Assembly (NCBI RefSeq): GCF_003334855.1
Contig: NZ_QOWE01000004.1
Location: forward strand, 174,849-238,848
Origin: Larkinella punicea
GTDB lineage: Bacteria; Bacteroidota; Bacteroidia; Cytophagales; Spirosomataceae
Length of the DNA: 64,000 nucleotides
Reading direction: 5' to 3'
The translations under genes and the position numbers were made by a program. Shown piece after piece: positions 19,501 to 28,479 of this stretch (position 1 is its first letter; every line of letters begins with the position of its first letter). A model generated the notes under the pieces. That model saw nothing but the letters and a program-made list of their open reading frames with translations. It was not told the DNA's origin and made no database searches.

Positions 19501-19718
19501 AAAATCGGATTGCTGCCCGAGACACTCAGGGAGTAGGTTCCATTGGCGTCGGTGTTGCCGCCGATGGTGGTTCCCTTGCTGACAACCGAAACGCCGGGGA
19601 GTGGCGTCCCGTCTTCATCCGACCTGACGACCCCGCTGATCTTTCGATCCTGAGCCTGGGCGCATACCCAGGTCGTACAAGCCATTAACAGGCTTAACAA
19701 TAAATGTTTTTTCATCAT
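16509..19718 (-). CDS. SusC/RagA-family TonB-dependent outer-membrane transporter
   Basis: This 1069-residue protein starts with a signal peptide (MMKKHLLLSLLMACTTWVCAQA). A CarboxypepD_reg beta sandwich (about 27-105, ISGVVRSDEDGTPLPGVSVVSKGT) is followed by the TonB plug (about 112-230, including GRVLQGKIPGVNI and the RGYSSITG..PLFVVDGIPF motif) and a barrel of about 800 residues ending in LGGTLRLTF, with the terminal Phe that BAM recognises. It imports the ligand caught by the SusD protein, using TonB energy. Either of the first two Met codons could be the start. It is the first gene of the operon. Confidence 0.96.
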   Translation of the reverse strand: MMKKHLLLSLLMACTTWVCAQAQDRKISGVVRSDEDGTPLPGVSVVSKGTTIGGNTDANGTYSLSVSGSNPILVFSFVGMITQEVPVGNRSTVDVVLVSDARQLQEIVVTAQGIVREKKALGYAVTTVESKQISDRPQADVGRVLQGKIPGVNITATSGVSGTGTNITIRGYSSITGSTQPLFVVDGIPFNSSTNSRGGFTGGGQSASSRFLDLDPNNIENISVLKGLAATVTYGDQGRNGVILVTTKNGSRKARETQVSLTQSFFTNTAHLPDYQNSYVGGFQQNLGYFFSNWGPTLAEAAIYPSQNTNTALTQHPYAFLSVAATRAALAPYVASVSPYAMQVYPNNVKDFFRTGKISNTSLNVSGGGEKVSFNLSAGYNKEEGYIPENGLTKLNLGLGLNAQLSKKVNIISSFNFARTDQYSPPLNAGTGNNSLGGFPSVLANVMYTPRQVDLMGWPYENPVDASSVYFRSGNDIPNPRWILKNYKTTGVVNRLFATTSINYDIAKDLILVYKVGLDTYTEKQEYKFNKGGVDFVNGFYNTYDIQNTIWDNSVILSYNKSINDGVVLSGRIGGNMRNDVTTGLFVTSQNQLARNLFRHNNFIDNVAADGMTEQTRIGIFGEITADIKDFLFLNLAGRNDWTSTVETPNRRIFYPSASVSFVPTSAFKGLQSSSLINFLKVRAGVGTSAGFPNPYSTRNVLNQNARAWLTSSGATVQTHSVDNGLGNANLKPELHTEVELGIEGRLFNNALTFDVTAYQRNTRNLITSTPLDASTGYTATTINIGKIRNEGIEISLSATPVKVGDFSWGVTGVFSRNRPKVLDLGGTLQEVQVAGFGGTLGNYAVVGQPFNVIKGIGFRRNDQGQYLIDAGGYLLATTSPIVLGDPNPAFTSSLINEFSFKGLSLNVMMSYRHGGAMYASTAGALLGRGMTTDIGLETGFDRAQTLVIPGVKLADGTPNDIQITASDFYFNNYYFFGDEGRIYDGSTVRLQEVSLSYQLPKKLLGKTFFKGISVSLTGNNLWYRAIHIPKGLNFDTDNLGLGVGNGMGFEFLTGPSSKRLGGTLRLTF

Positions 19719-20434
19719 TAGTTATGGTTAAGATTAAGCGACTGTTAAAAACAAACGCCGTTAAATGTAAAAATTAAAAAAACATTAAAACAAGGAAGAC
19801 ACGGTTTCCAAATCAAACTCGTCAATTTTATACAAGTCTGTGCAAAATGTGTATAAATACGAGCCAGTAACAACTATTAAATTTTGCAATTTTGACAAAA
19901 CACAAAATAAAATTCAATAGGCATATATCTCCCATTTTCCCGAATAAAGATAATTTTTTCGAGAATTAACCAAACGAAAACAGCACGATAAGGAATGGAA
20001 ATTTATGCTCGTATGTTCAAATTAATAAATGAATAAAAGCATTTATTTTTTGCATTATTTCTACTTTTATCAATTTTAACGAGCGCACGGTAACCTCATA
20101 ACGATACAACATATGGGTATAAATAACCGCTATATGCAGTAATCGTCATGAATTAATCAGGTAAAAAAGGGGCTTAGGAAAGTAGAATTGGACGCAGTTT
20201 TTCAGTATAAAAGACACCAAAAGTCTCTTACTGGAAATCCCGTCAAAGTATTTAAGACATACCCATAGGTTAAGGGCATCGGTAGATTCCGGTTCGTCAG
20301 CAAGTACGAACGGATTTGAAAAAATGTTGCACTGGATTTACTAAAAGTAATAAAAAGGAAACAATTTGTCAAGAAGCGTGACACTTACCAGCAGCAGGAA
20401 CGGGACAATGGAAGCAAAAACGGTAAAATAAGCC
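19719..20434. other. AT-rich intergenic region upstream of susC
   Basis: More than 700 bp carry no supported gene. The first 350 bp next to susC are very AT-rich, as expected for the promoter of a regulated Sus operon, but no exact TAnnTTTG box was found on the minus strand. A 60-codon minus-strand frame at 20202-20384 has no recognisable character and is probably chance. Confidence 0.5.
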
Positions 20435-20471
20435 CAAAAAAAGAGAGAAGCCCAAAAACCGGCTTCTCTCT
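20435..20471 (-). terminator. Terminator of asnS
   Basis: Stem AGAGAGAAGCC / GGCTTCTCTCT (20442-20452, 20461-20471). Read on the minus strand it is followed by seven T residues, 26 bp past the asnS stop. Confidence 0.85.
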
Positions 20472-20496
20472 CCTTCTGATATTCAGGCATTTCTGC

Positions 20497-21951
20497 TTAA
20501 AATTCGGCGCTCTTGGGTGTTCTGGGGAACGGAATGACGTCGCGAATGTTGCTCATCCCGGTCACGAACAACACCAGCCGCTCGAAGCCCAGGCCAAAAC
20601 CGGAGTGCGGAGCAGAACCGAACTGACGGGTTTCGAGAAACCACCAGATCGTGGCCGGATCGATGCCGACCTCCTGAACCCGCGCCAGCAGTTTTTCATA
20701 ATCGTCTTCGCGCTGCGAACCGCCGATGATTTCGCCGATACCGGGAAACAACACGTCCATGGCCCGAACGGTTGGCCCCGGAGCCGCCGACGACTCGTCG
20801 TCCTGCTTCATGTAGAACGACTTGATTTCGCGGGGGTAGTTGGTCAGGATCACCGGTTTTTTGAAATGCTTCTCGACCAGAAACCGCTCGTGTTCGGATT
20901 GCAAATCGATGCCCCAGCCGACGGGATACTGAAATTTCTTCTCCTTATGCGGTTTTGACTGCAACAGGATGTCGATTGCTTCGGTGTAGGTCAATCGCTG
21001 AAAGTCGTTTTTCACCACAAAATCGAGCTTTTCGAGCAGCGGCATGGGGCTGCGTTCGGCCTGCGGTTTGGCTTTTTCCTCGTCGATCAGGCGGTTTTGC
21101 AGAAAAGCCAGATCGTCGGCGCAATGTTCCAGCGCGTAGCCGATGACGGATTTCACAAAATCCTCGGCCAGGTTCATGTTGTCTTCCAGTTCGTAGAACG
21201 CCATTTCCGGCTCAATCATCCAGAACTCAGCCAGGTGGCGCGTGGTGTTGGAATTTTCGGCGCGGAAGGTCGGGCCAAACGTATAGATTTTCGACAGCGC
21301 CAGCGCACCCAGTTCGCCTTCGAGTTGCCCCGAAACCGTCAGGTTGGTTTCGCGCCCGAAAAAATCCTGTTTGTAGTCGATGGCACCTTCGTCCGTGCGC
21401 GGCAGCTTGTCCAGGTCCAGCGTCGTGACACGAAACATCTCCCCCGCCCCTTCAGCATCCGAAGCCGTAATGATGGGCGTATGAAGATAGAAAAAACCGT
21501 TGTCGTTGAAATACTGGTGAACGGCAAACGCCAGCGCGTGCCGGATGCGGAGCACGGCGGCAAAGGTATTGGTTCGGGGGCGCAGGTGGGCAATTTCGCG
21601 CAGAAACTCCATCGAGTGTTTCTTGGGTTGCAGCGGAAATTTGTCCGGATCGGCGGGCCCGTAGATGTGAATATCGGTTGCTTTTACTTCCACTTTCTGC
21701 CCCGACCCCATCGACTCCACCAGCGTTCCGGTGATGGCGACACACGCGCCCGTGGTGACCAGCCGGATGGTTTCTTCATTGAACTGCCCCGGTTCGGCAA
21801 CTGCCTGGAGGTTGTGGATGGTCGAACCGTCGTTGATGGCAATGAAAATGGCATTTTTACTTTCCCGCTTGGTTCGAACCCAGCCCTTGACGGTGATGGT
21901 GTGGCCGGTCGTTTCCGACGCGAGTAATTGTTTGACAGGTAGAAGACTCAT
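20497..21951 (-). CDS. asnS: Asparaginyl-tRNA synthetase
   Basis: This 484-residue class IIb aminoacyl-tRNA synthetase charges tRNA-Asn. The OB-fold anticodon-binding domain covers about 15-110 ([25 protein letters not shown]), followed by the class II core: motif 1 around [20 protein letters not shown], motif 2 with [22 protein letters not shown], and motif 3 [29 protein letters not shown]. The [14 protein letters not shown] and FPRTP forms favour AsnRS over AspRS. The gene is monocistronic, with its own terminator. Confidence 0.97.
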   Translation of the reverse strand: MSLLPVKQLLASETTGHTITVKGWVRTKRESKNAIFIAINDGSTIHNLQAVAEPGQFNEETIRLVTTGACVAITGTLVESMGSGQKVEVKATDIHIYGPADPDKFPLQPKKHSMEFLREIAHLRPRTNTFAAVLRIRHALAFAVHQYFNDNGFFYLHTPIITASDAEGAGEMFRVTTLDLDKLPRTDEGAIDYKQDFFGRETNLTVSGQLEGELGALALSKIYTFGPTFRAENSNTTRHLAEFWMIEPEMAFYELEDNMNLAEDFVKSVIGYALEHCADDLAFLQNRLIDEEKAKPQAERSPMPLLEKLDFVVKNDFQRLTYTEAIDILLQSKPHKEKKFQYPVGWGIDLQSEHERFLVEKHFKKPVILTNYPREIKSFYMKQDDESSAAPGPTVRAMDVLFPGIGEIIGGSQREDDYEKLLARVQEVGIDPATIWWFLETRQFGSAPHSGFGLGFERLVLFVTGMSNIRDVIPFPRTPKSAEF

Positions 21952-22206
21952 TCTGAAAAGTAATAAGTGAAAGACGGGGTAAAGTTACGCCATTCGGTGA
22001 AATATGAAGCGGTTGCTTCAAGAATGAAAAATCCGCTTACTAGAAATATTCACACATAACCATTTGATTATCAGAGACACTATCTGATTGACACAAAATT
22101 AAGTAGGACGCAAAACATTTTTTTTTAAAATTGGTCTGGAATTTGATAGGCGCGACCACGAGTACCCGAGTCAGGAATTTGTGGTCTCCGAATATAGTAT
22201 GTGATT

Positions 22207-23661
22207 ATGCAAAGACTCAGCCTTACCCAATCTCTTCAGCAAAAGCTGTCTCCTCAACAGATTCAGTTTATAAAACTGTTGCAGATTCCGACTGCCGAAC
22301 TGGAAACCCGCGTTGAAGAAGAACTGGAAATCAACCCGGCACTGGAAGAAGGACCCGATACCGAATTCGAAGAAACCAACAACGACGACCCGTTTTCGGA
22401 TGACTATGACGACGATTACAAAGAGCGCAACGATGATGTTGATCTGGGGAGTTATCTGAACGAAGATGACTACAACGGGTACAAAATGCAGGGAGACGGG
22501 AATTATACCGAAGAAGACCGCGAAATGCCGGTGGCAAACCGCTCGACGCTCACCGACACCCTCATGCAGCAGTTTGGATACCTGAACCTCGACGAACGAC
22601 AGGAAATCATTGGCATGCAACTCATTGGCAGCATCGAAAACGACGGCTACATCCGGCGGTCGATGCAGGCCATTGTGAACGACCTGGCGTTTTCGCACAG
22701 CATCTTTACGGACACGGACGAACTGGAGACGGTTTTGAAACGGATTCAGACCTTCGACCCGCCGGGCATTGCCGCCCGCTCGCTCCAGGAATGTCTGCTG
22801 CTGCAACTACACCGGAAAGACGCCGGTGACCCGGCCGTTCCGCTGGCCATCCGGATCATCGAGGACCTGTTCGAAGAGTTTTCCAAGAAGCACTACGACA
22901 AGATCCAGAAACGACTGAACATCAGCGAAGAGCAGCTAAAAAAAGTCATTCAGATCATTACCAAACTGAACCCGAAACCGGGTTCGGTCGAGGGCGAAGA
23001 CGGCGCGGTGCAGTATCTGATTCCGGATTTTATTCTCTCCAACAACGCCGGCAAAATCGAGCTGACGCTCAATTCCCGGAATGCCCCCGAACTCCGCATC
23101 AGCCGGTCGTTTGCCGAAATGCTGGATACGTACGAGAAAAGTGACAAAAATAACCGTTCGCTGAAAGAAACCGTGTCGTTTGTCAAGCAGAAGCTCGACG
23201 CGGCCAAGTGGTTTATCGACGCCATCAAACAACGCCAGGCCACACTGCTGAAAACGATGAACGCCATCGTGAAATTTCAGTACGATTTTTTCCTGGAAGG
23301 TGACGAAACCAAGCTCCGCCCGATGATTTTGAAGGACATCGCCAACCTCATCGACATGGATGTTTCGACGGTTTCGCGGGTGGCCAACAGCAAGGCCGTT
23401 CAAACGGAATTTGGCATTTATCCGCTCAAATACTTCTTCTCGGAAGGCATCGCGACCGATTCGGGCGAGGACGTCAGCAGCCGCGAAGTGAAAAACATTC
23501 TGAAGGAATTTATCGACCACGAGCCCAAAGGCAATCCGCTTTCGGACGATAAACTCGAAAAAATGTTGAATGAACGCGGTTACAACATTGCCCGGCGAAC
23601 CGTTGCCAAATACCGCGAGCAGTTGAATATCCCGGTGGCCCGGCTGCGGAAACAATTGTGA
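22207..23661 (+). CDS. rpoN: RNA polymerase sigma-54 factor
   Basis: The gene encodes about 484 residues. The start at ATG 22207 gives MQRLSLTQSLQQKLSPQQIQFIKLLQIP, the usual region I that contacts activator ATPases; an in-frame GTG at 22201 is a possible alternative. A Glu/Asp-rich region II (about 45-105) is followed by the core-binding domain and the C-terminal RpoN box ARRTVAKYREQLNIP, which reads the -24 element. Sigma-54 depends on AAA+ activators, none of which is encoded in this window. Confidence 0.96.
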   Translation: MQRLSLTQSLQQKLSPQQIQFIKLLQIPTAELETRVEEELEINPALEEGPDTEFEETNNDDPFSDDYDDDYKERNDDVDLGSYLNEDDYNGYKMQGDGNYTEEDREMPVANRSTLTDTLMQQFGYLNLDERQEIIGMQLIGSIENDGYIRRSMQAIVNDLAFSHSIFTDTDELETVLKRIQTFDPPGIAARSLQECLLLQLHRKDAGDPAVPLAIRIIEDLFEEFSKKHYDKIQKRLNISEEQLKKVIQIITKLNPKPGSVEGEDGAVQYLIPDFILSNNAGKIELTLNSRNAPELRISRSFAEMLDTYEKSDKNNRSLKETVSFVKQKLDAAKWFIDAIKQRQATLLKTMNAIVKFQYDFFLEGDETKLRPMILKDIANLIDMDVSTVSRVANSKAVQTEFGIYPLKYFFSEGIATDSGEDVSSREVKNILKEFIDHEPKGNPLSDDKLEKMLNERGYNIARRTVAKYREQLNIPVARLRKQL

Positions 23662-23729
23662 GGATTTTCAGTTTTTGGGTTTTACGAAGTCGATGCGCTC
23701 AAATCGCCAGGCTTTGTTAATTTTGCGAA

Positions 23730-24419
23730 ATGATTGACGAGCAACGGTTGGCCGAAGACCGAAAACCGAATATTGAAACGTTGAATACGACGCTTGCCCG
23801 GGCTTTATCGGCGGTTTTTCATCCGCTGCTGATGCCCACGATTCTGTTCAGCATCCTGCTGTTTATAGCACCTGGTGCGCTGGGTGTCAGCACGTTCGGC
23901 ACCCCATTCAAACTGAGCCTGTTGCTGTTGATCGCCATCAGCACCTTTTTTGTTCCGGCTTTCCTGATTTATTTTCTCTACCGCACGGGCTACGTCCGCA
24001 GCCTGCACATGAACGAGTTGCAGGACCGCCGGTTACCGTATTTCATGACGGCGCTGCTCTACACCTCCGCAACGCTGCTGTTTGCCTTCCGGCTGCCCCA
24101 ACTCTCGGACATGGCGCCCGAAATCGGCATCGTGCTGGGGAGCATCACGGTGTCGGTAACGCTCGTCGGCCTGATCAGTCTGTTCTGGAAAATCAGCGCC
24201 CACAGCGTCGGCATCAGCGGCATGGTGGGGGCTTTGCTCGGTATTGCCATCAAATCCGGCGAACTCACGTTGCTCTATCCCCTGCTGGCCCTCATCATTC
24301 TGGCGGGACTGCTGGCCAGTGCCCGTCTGCACCTGAATGCCCACACGCCCCCGCAAATTGCCGCCGGGATGGGCCTGGGGCTGGTCGTGAGCCTGGCGAC
24401 GGTGCTGTGGCTGGTTTGA
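23730..24419 (+). CDS. Integral membrane protein, PAP2-phosphatase-like
   Basis: The 229-residue protein has about six hydrophobic helices. Two short segments resemble the PAP2 phosphatase signature: KISAHSVGISG (helix 4 region) and RLHLNAHTPPQ near the C-terminus, as SxHS and Rx5HTPxQ. Canonical KxxxxxxRP is not clear, so phosphatase activity (for example on a polyprenyl or lipid diphosphate) is only suggested. It starts 68 bp after rpoN and 22 bp before the enoyl-CoA hydratase gene, so the three could be co-transcribed. Confidence 0.8.
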   Translation: MIDEQRLAEDRKPNIETLNTTLARALSAVFHPLLMPTILFSILLFIAPGALGVSTFGTPFKLSLLLLIAISTFFVPAFLIYFLYRTGYVRSLHMNELQDRRLPYFMTALLYTSATLLFAFRLPQLSDMAPEIGIVLGSITVSVTLVGLISLFWKISAHSVGISGMVGALLGIAIKSGELTLLYPLLALIILAGLLASARLHLNAHTPPQIAAGMGLGLVVSLATVLWLV

Positions 24420-24441
24420 TAGCCGTAAACCTAATAAAAAC

Positions 24442-25236
24442 ATGTACGAACACCTTCTTTTCTCCGTTTCGGACGGTATCGGCCGGATCACCCTCAACCG
24501 ACCGCAGGTTCACAACGCGCTCAACCCGGCGCTGATTCAGGAAATCACGCGTGCGGTGGAAGCCGCCGGAGCCGACGAGGCCGTGCGCGTGGTGGTGCTG
24601 ACCGGCGCGGGCGACAAAGCGTTCTGTTCCGGGGCGGATTTGAAGGAAGCGGCTGGTCAGTTCCAAAACGAAGGCGGTTTTTCGATGGGCGATCTCCTGC
24701 GCGCAACCTATCACCCGATGGTTCGGGCCATTCGAAACCTTCCCAAACCGGTGATTTGCCGACTCAACGGCGTGGCCGCCGGAGCGGGTTGCTCGCTGGC
24801 GCTGGCTTGTGATGTGGTCATTGCGACGAATGAATCGTATGTATCGCTGCTGTTTGTCGGCATCGGTCTGATGCCCGACGCCGGCTCTACATTCTTTCTG
24901 CCGCGCCTGCTGGGGTCCCAAAAAGCGTTTGAGTTGTGCAGCACGGGACGGCGGGTTTACGGCCCGGAAGCCGAGCTACTCGGACTGGTGACGCGCTCGG
25001 TTCCGGCGACGGAACTGGATGTGGTGGTGGCCGAAACCGCCGGATATTACGCGACGGCTCCCACGCAGGCCATCGGTTTGATGAAATTAGCATTGAATCA
25101 ATCTGTTTACACCGATCTGGAGACGCAACTGGAGCAAGAAGCTCAGTATCAGAACCAACTGGGTCAGTCGCAGGATGCGGCCGAGGGTATTCTGGCCTTT
25201 TTGCAAAAGCGGAAGGCGGTTTTTACGGGGAAGTAG
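24442..25236 (+). CDS. Enoyl-CoA hydratase/isomerase family protein
   Basis: This 264-residue crotonase-fold enzyme acts on acyl-CoA thioesters in the cytoplasm. The oxyanion-hole segments are visible: AFCSGADLKEAAG and NGVAAGAGCSLALACDVVIA. The stretch GLMPDAGSTFFLPRLLG resembles PaaG/MenB-like isomerases, with Asp and Ser at positions where hydratases carry Glu. The exact reaction is therefore uncertain: hydratase, or 1,2-epoxyphenylacetyl-CoA-type isomerase. No other beta-oxidation or phenylacetate gene is linked. Confidence 0.9.
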   Translation: MYEHLLFSVSDGIGRITLNRPQVHNALNPALIQEITRAVEAAGADEAVRVVVLTGAGDKAFCSGADLKEAAGQFQNEGGFSMGDLLRATYHPMVRAIRNLPKPVICRLNGVAAGAGCSLALACDVVIATNESYVSLLFVGIGLMPDAGSTFFLPRLLGSQKAFELCSTGRRVYGPEAELLGLVTRSVPATELDVVVAETAGYYATAPTQAIGLMKLALNQSVYTDLETQLEQEAQYQNQLGQSQDAAEGILAFLQKRKAVFTGK

Positions 25237-25308
25237 GCAATAAATTTCCGGCTGTCTTTTTGAATCTTATCTTTTTTGTCTTACTTTTGCAGTCCCAACA
25301 CGGGAAAA

Positions 25309-25382
25309 GCATTCGTAGCTCAATTGGATAGAGCACCTGACTACGGATCAGGAGGTTTGGGGTTCGAATCCCTACGAGTGCA
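25309..25382 (+). tRNA. tRNA-Arg (anticodon ACG)
   Basis: A 74-nt cloverleaf. The acceptor strands GCATTCG and CGAGTGC pair with discriminator A; the anticodon arm CTGA-CTACGGA-TCAG carries ACG, which becomes ICG and reads CGU/CGC/CGA. The T arm contains GGTTCGAATCC. The CCA end is not encoded. It lies 72 bp after the enoyl-CoA hydratase gene. Confidence 0.97.
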
Positions 25383-25394
25383 CATTAATAATCA

Positions 25395-25434
25395 GCCACT
25401 TACAAGGTGAAACTTGTGAGTGGCTTTTTTATTT
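25395..25434 (+). terminator. Terminator after tRNA-Arg
   Basis: Stem GCCACTTACAAG / CTTGTGAGTGGC with one G-U pair and a 6-nt loop, followed by TTTTTTATTT, 12 bp after the tRNA. Confidence 0.88.
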
Positions 25435-25557
25435 GATACTCACTTTATTTGGAAGTCTTGTCATTCATGGGTTTTAGATGGTATCTGGAACCAATCCAAT
25501 TGCCTTTCTTAGTACCTTTTTCGGACACATCTTATTTTCCAGCCCAGTACAATGGCA

Positions 25558-26751
25558 CTAGTGAGCCAGTACATTGAATTCCCTCAACCGATCCCAGATC
25601 GAATCGATGTCCACCACCTGCACACCCGGCCGAAATGGATAGCTCCCCGCTGAGGGCGTTACCACCAGGATGGGCAATTGTCCCAAATCATCCTGAGCCA
25701 CCGATGTACCCCGCTTTAGAGTCGGGGAATTCGACAGTTTTACTTCCAGGGCTACCACCGGATCGTTGCCCCGTACTAAAACCAGATCCAGTTCAGCACC
25801 TTGCTGCGTACGGTAAAAATACGGCTGAATGGAACCATCGAGCTGGTTAATGACTTGCTCGATAACATATCCCTCCCAGGAGGCTCCCGCCTGAGCATGC
25901 AATAACAGCGCGTCGGTCGACGACAGATTGAGGAGGTGGTGTAATAAGCCACTATCCCGGATGTAAAACTTCGGGCTTTTCGTCAGCCGTTTCCCCAGAT
26001 TGACAAAGTAAGGTTCGAGCCGCCGAACCAGAAAGGCTTGTTCCAGCACATCGATGTAGTTGCGGATCGTGGTCACACTCACACCAAGCGAAGCCGCCAG
26101 CATCGAATAATTCAGTAACGATCCCTGAACCGTGGTCAGCATCCGTAGTAATCGACTCAGCAAAGTGGCCGTTACCGAGTGTCCCAGTCTCCCCAGCAGG
26201 GGCAAATCCCGCTCAACATAACTCTGGATAAAGGAACGGTACCATTGAGTTCGAATGCGGTCCGAGTCGATGAGAAAAGGTTCTGGAAAACCGCCCCGGA
26301 ACCAATGGGTCAGATACGGCGTGGTGCTTACTTCGGTTCGAACCAGCGGAGTCAACTCCATAAAAGTGATCCGTCCCGCCAGGGTTTCGCCACTCCGGGC
26401 CAGTAAATCCGGCGAAGCCGACCCCAGTAGGATAAAGCGTCCCGGCTGGCGGTCCTGGTCGACCAGCGAACGCAACTGCGGAAACAACTCGGGCATCCGT
26501 TGAATTTCGTCCAGGATGACGGTATGGGTAGCGTATTGTTCCAGAAGCCAGCCGGGACGGTCGCCCAATCGGTCCTGATCTTCCGGCCGTTCCAGATCGA
26601 TGTACAGGGTCGGTTTGCCAGCATTCTCCGTTAAAAAGCGGGCCAGTGTTGTTTTCCCGACCTGCCGGGGACCGACCAAACCCACCACCGGAAAATGCAG
26701 AATAGCCTCCTGCATCGGGTTTTGAATCAGACGGGCAATTGTTTTATTCAT
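25558..26751 (-). CDS. AAA-family ATPase with DUF4143 domain
   Basis: The start at 26751 gives 397 residues. The AAA_14 ATPase domain shows Walker A GPRQVGKTTL (27-36) and Walker B VILDEIQRMP (78-87), and the sensor region ILLGSASPDLL. The C-terminal DUF4143 domain (about 200-390) is a winged helix plus a restriction-endonuclease-like fold (ELDLVLVRGNDPVVALEVKLS). Proteins of this family are common, often multicopy and horizontally spread in Bacteroidota; their function is not settled. A palindrome overlaps the start codon, and a deleted second copy lies at 48.8 kb. Confidence 0.9.
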   Translation of the reverse strand: MNKTIARLIQNPMQEAILHFPVVGLVGPRQVGKTTLARFLTENAGKPTLYIDLERPEDQDRLGDRPGWLLEQYATHTVILDEIQRMPELFPQLRSLVDQDRQPGRFILLGSASPDLLARSGETLAGRITFMELTPLVRTEVSTTPYLTHWFRGGFPEPFLIDSDRIRTQWYRSFIQSYVERDLPLLGRLGHSVTATLLSRLLRMLTTVQGSLLNYSMLAASLGVSVTTIRNYIDVLEQAFLVRRLEPYFVNLGKRLTKSPKFYIRDSGLLHHLLNLSSTDALLLHAQAGASWEGYVIEQVINQLDGSIQPYFYRTQQGAELDLVLVRGNDPVVALEVKLSNSPTLKRGTSVAQDDLGQLPILVVTPSAGSYPFRPGVQVVDIDSIWDRLREFNVLAH

Positions 26752-26783
26752 GTATATTGTAAAAATAAATTCAAATATACATG
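26749..26783. promoter_or_regulatory. Palindrome overlapping the DUF4143 ATPase start
   Basis: CATGTATATT and AATATACATG form an inverted repeat around a 15-nt AT-rich centre; the left arm contains the ATG start (complement of 26749-26751). The same palindrome is kept in front of the decayed second copy (48813-48847), which suggests an operator or mRNA structure for autoregulation. Confidence 0.5.
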
Positions 26784-27398
26784 GATAACTTAAATTCAAT
26801 ACTCCTTTGACCGCATAATCAGAAAGCGGTTGGTTATTGCCCTTAAAGCTATAAAATGGTAAGTTTTCGTAGCTAAGAGCGCTCTTTCAGGCACAAAGAT
26901 GTCTGAGGGGCTTTTTATCGCAGGACCATTTTTGAAATGCCCGAAACAGGTATATACTCAAAGAACCAACCTGTCAGGTCTGTCCTTTGCTCCAACTTTG
27001 ACGTCAGATGTTGTTCAAAAAGGATGGTTCTCCTACTATAGTAAATCTCATGCCCCCTTTTTTGCCGAAAAGAATTTCGTATAGTCGAATCGTTCTATAA
27101 ACACCCTCAGGATAATCCTATTATCAAAAAGTGTATCGGACGATCGTATCGACCATGTGTTGCCCGATCGCTAGTATTCAGAATCAATCAGAAGGGTATA
27201 TGGAAATGTCCAGAGCTTGATGATCTGATCAGTGACGGAACCAAATTTATCTAGTGCTCCAGGCATTGACTGTATAACTACCGGTATCCAAATTGACATC
27301 ACATGTTTTGACCCGAAAGTTTGTAGCATACGTTTAATTTTTCGAAGAACAATCCGGGACGGCATGCGGAAATTGAAAATTAGCCACCTAATTGGCCA
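26784..27398. other. Intergenic region without a supported gene
   Basis: The first 100 bp are the conserved upstream part shared with the copy at 48.8 kb. Short open frames at 26899-27084 (+), 27171-27365 (-) and 27232-27447 (+) lack any recognisable protein pattern. Decayed coding sequence is possible. Confidence 0.45.
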
Positions 27399-27839
27399 TT
27401 ATGGACAAGCCCAGATTTCAGTAATTTTATTGGGATCACCCCTGTAACTAAATTTCAAAGAAGTAAGAGTCAATTCTTCTAATAAACCACCATTTGGTGG
27501 CCCATAAAGGTTGCCCGGTCGGTATGGCAGAGAAAGATTTGTCGATGTAACAGACCACCCCGATACAACAGCCGTAGTATCCTGACCGGTACATTGCTCC
27601 CGGTTAAAGATTAGTTTGCCATCTTTAAGAAAAATCATCCGGTAACAACCCGCTGCGGCATCCCCTATCCGACTACCCTGGGAAAATACGCCAACCGGTC
27701 TCCAGCCCGAGCGGCAATTAATAAGGCGGAGTTCATTATCCGTTTGAGGACGGTGATCTTCCAGGCAGGACCAGGGCAGGGCTGAAAATATGACAAAAGA
27801 AATGTAGACTAATGACCGGGGTACGCGCTTCATCTTCAT
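27399..27839 (-). CDS. Small lipocalin-like lipoprotein, unknown function
   Basis: The 146-residue protein has a lipoprotein signal ending in FSALPWSC. The mature part (CRSGWRPVGVFSQG..CYRMIFLKDGKLIFNREQC, SVTSTNLSLPY, ELTLTSLKFSYRG) is beta-rich with several Cys, like the lipocalin-type lipoproteins that Bacteroidota carry in many copies. Ligand and partner are unknown. It stands alone on the minus strand. Confidence 0.72.
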   Translation of the reverse strand: MKMKRVPRSLVYISFVIFSALPWSCLEDHRPQTDNELRLINCRSGWRPVGVFSQGSRIGDAAAGCYRMIFLKDGKLIFNREQCTGQDTTAVVSGWSVTSTNLSLPYRPGNLYGPPNGGLLEELTLTSLKFSYRGDPNKITEIWACP

Positions 27840-28224
27840 AACGAATAGGGTTTATTAGTTTGGACCTGAACTCCAGGAAGCGGGCGAAAACCGATCAAAA
27901 GTAAAAATTATGGTTTGACAAGCTCCTGATATTCATCCAACTAGAAACTGATTTCTATCAGTTAACCGACCTTGTAAATATAAGAACATAAGAGGCCCTC
28001 TTTCGTACTTTAACTTTGATGCTACCGATCCTTGCAAGGTAAACCCGATTCTGACGAGCGGTTTATGAATTTGGTTAGTAATCCGTGTCGTTCTCTTCTC
28101 TTTTTTTGCTATAAATTGAAATCAATCAATCTATTACTTGATTCCCGTCACGGAAGTCGGCCCAGAAGATCTTTAGTTTTACGCCACGCTTTTCAAATTC
28201 AATAAACCCGTAAACAATACGATT
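27840..28224. other. Intergenic region, nothing recognised
   Basis: About 385 bp upstream of the lipoprotein gene and of the small plus-strand gene. It should contain divergent promoters, but I see no clear box, repeat or RNA. Confidence 0.5.
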
Positions 28225-28467
28225 ATGACCTGGAACAGTATTCGTTTTCCGGCTGCCATGAGATCCCTTAATCCGAGTACACGCGCCATGGCAATCGAAA
28301 TAGCAAACGACCTGATCCATCAAAAGGGGATGGACAAGCAACAAGCCATTTCGATCAGTATTCTTAAAGCACGTAAATGGTCAGCTTATGGAAGTCCCTA
28401 TCACAACTTTAGCCATGACCCTACCCCTCCATCTATTGCACCAAAAGACGGTTTTAACTTCAAATAA
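28225..28467 (+). CDS. Small conserved protein (80 aa)
   Basis: The sequence MTWNSIRFPAAMRSLNPSTR..AIEIANDLIHQKGMDKQQAISISILKARKW matches a short protein type widespread in Bacteroidota and other bacteria (form W-s-K-yP-aa-M-nLp, then AIEIAN-Ll, then AI-IsI-KA-eW). It is probably a compact helical domain. Its function is not known; relatives often travel with stress or plasmid genes, which fits the region downstream. The Pro-rich tail of about 20 residues is unusual for the type. Confidence 0.72.
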   Translation: MTWNSIRFPAAMRSLNPSTRAMAIEIANDLIHQKGMDKQQAISISILKARKWSAYGSPYHNFSHDPTPPSIAPKDGFNFK

Positions 28468-28479
28468 AGACACAAGACT

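Noticed and set aside
20202..20384. 60-codon minus-strand ORF between susC and asnS
   Set aside because: AT-rich chance frame without recognisable pattern or conserved start context.
27171..27447. Overlapping small ORFs on both strands
   Set aside because: Neither strand shows a protein family or conserved motif; left as unassigned sequence.
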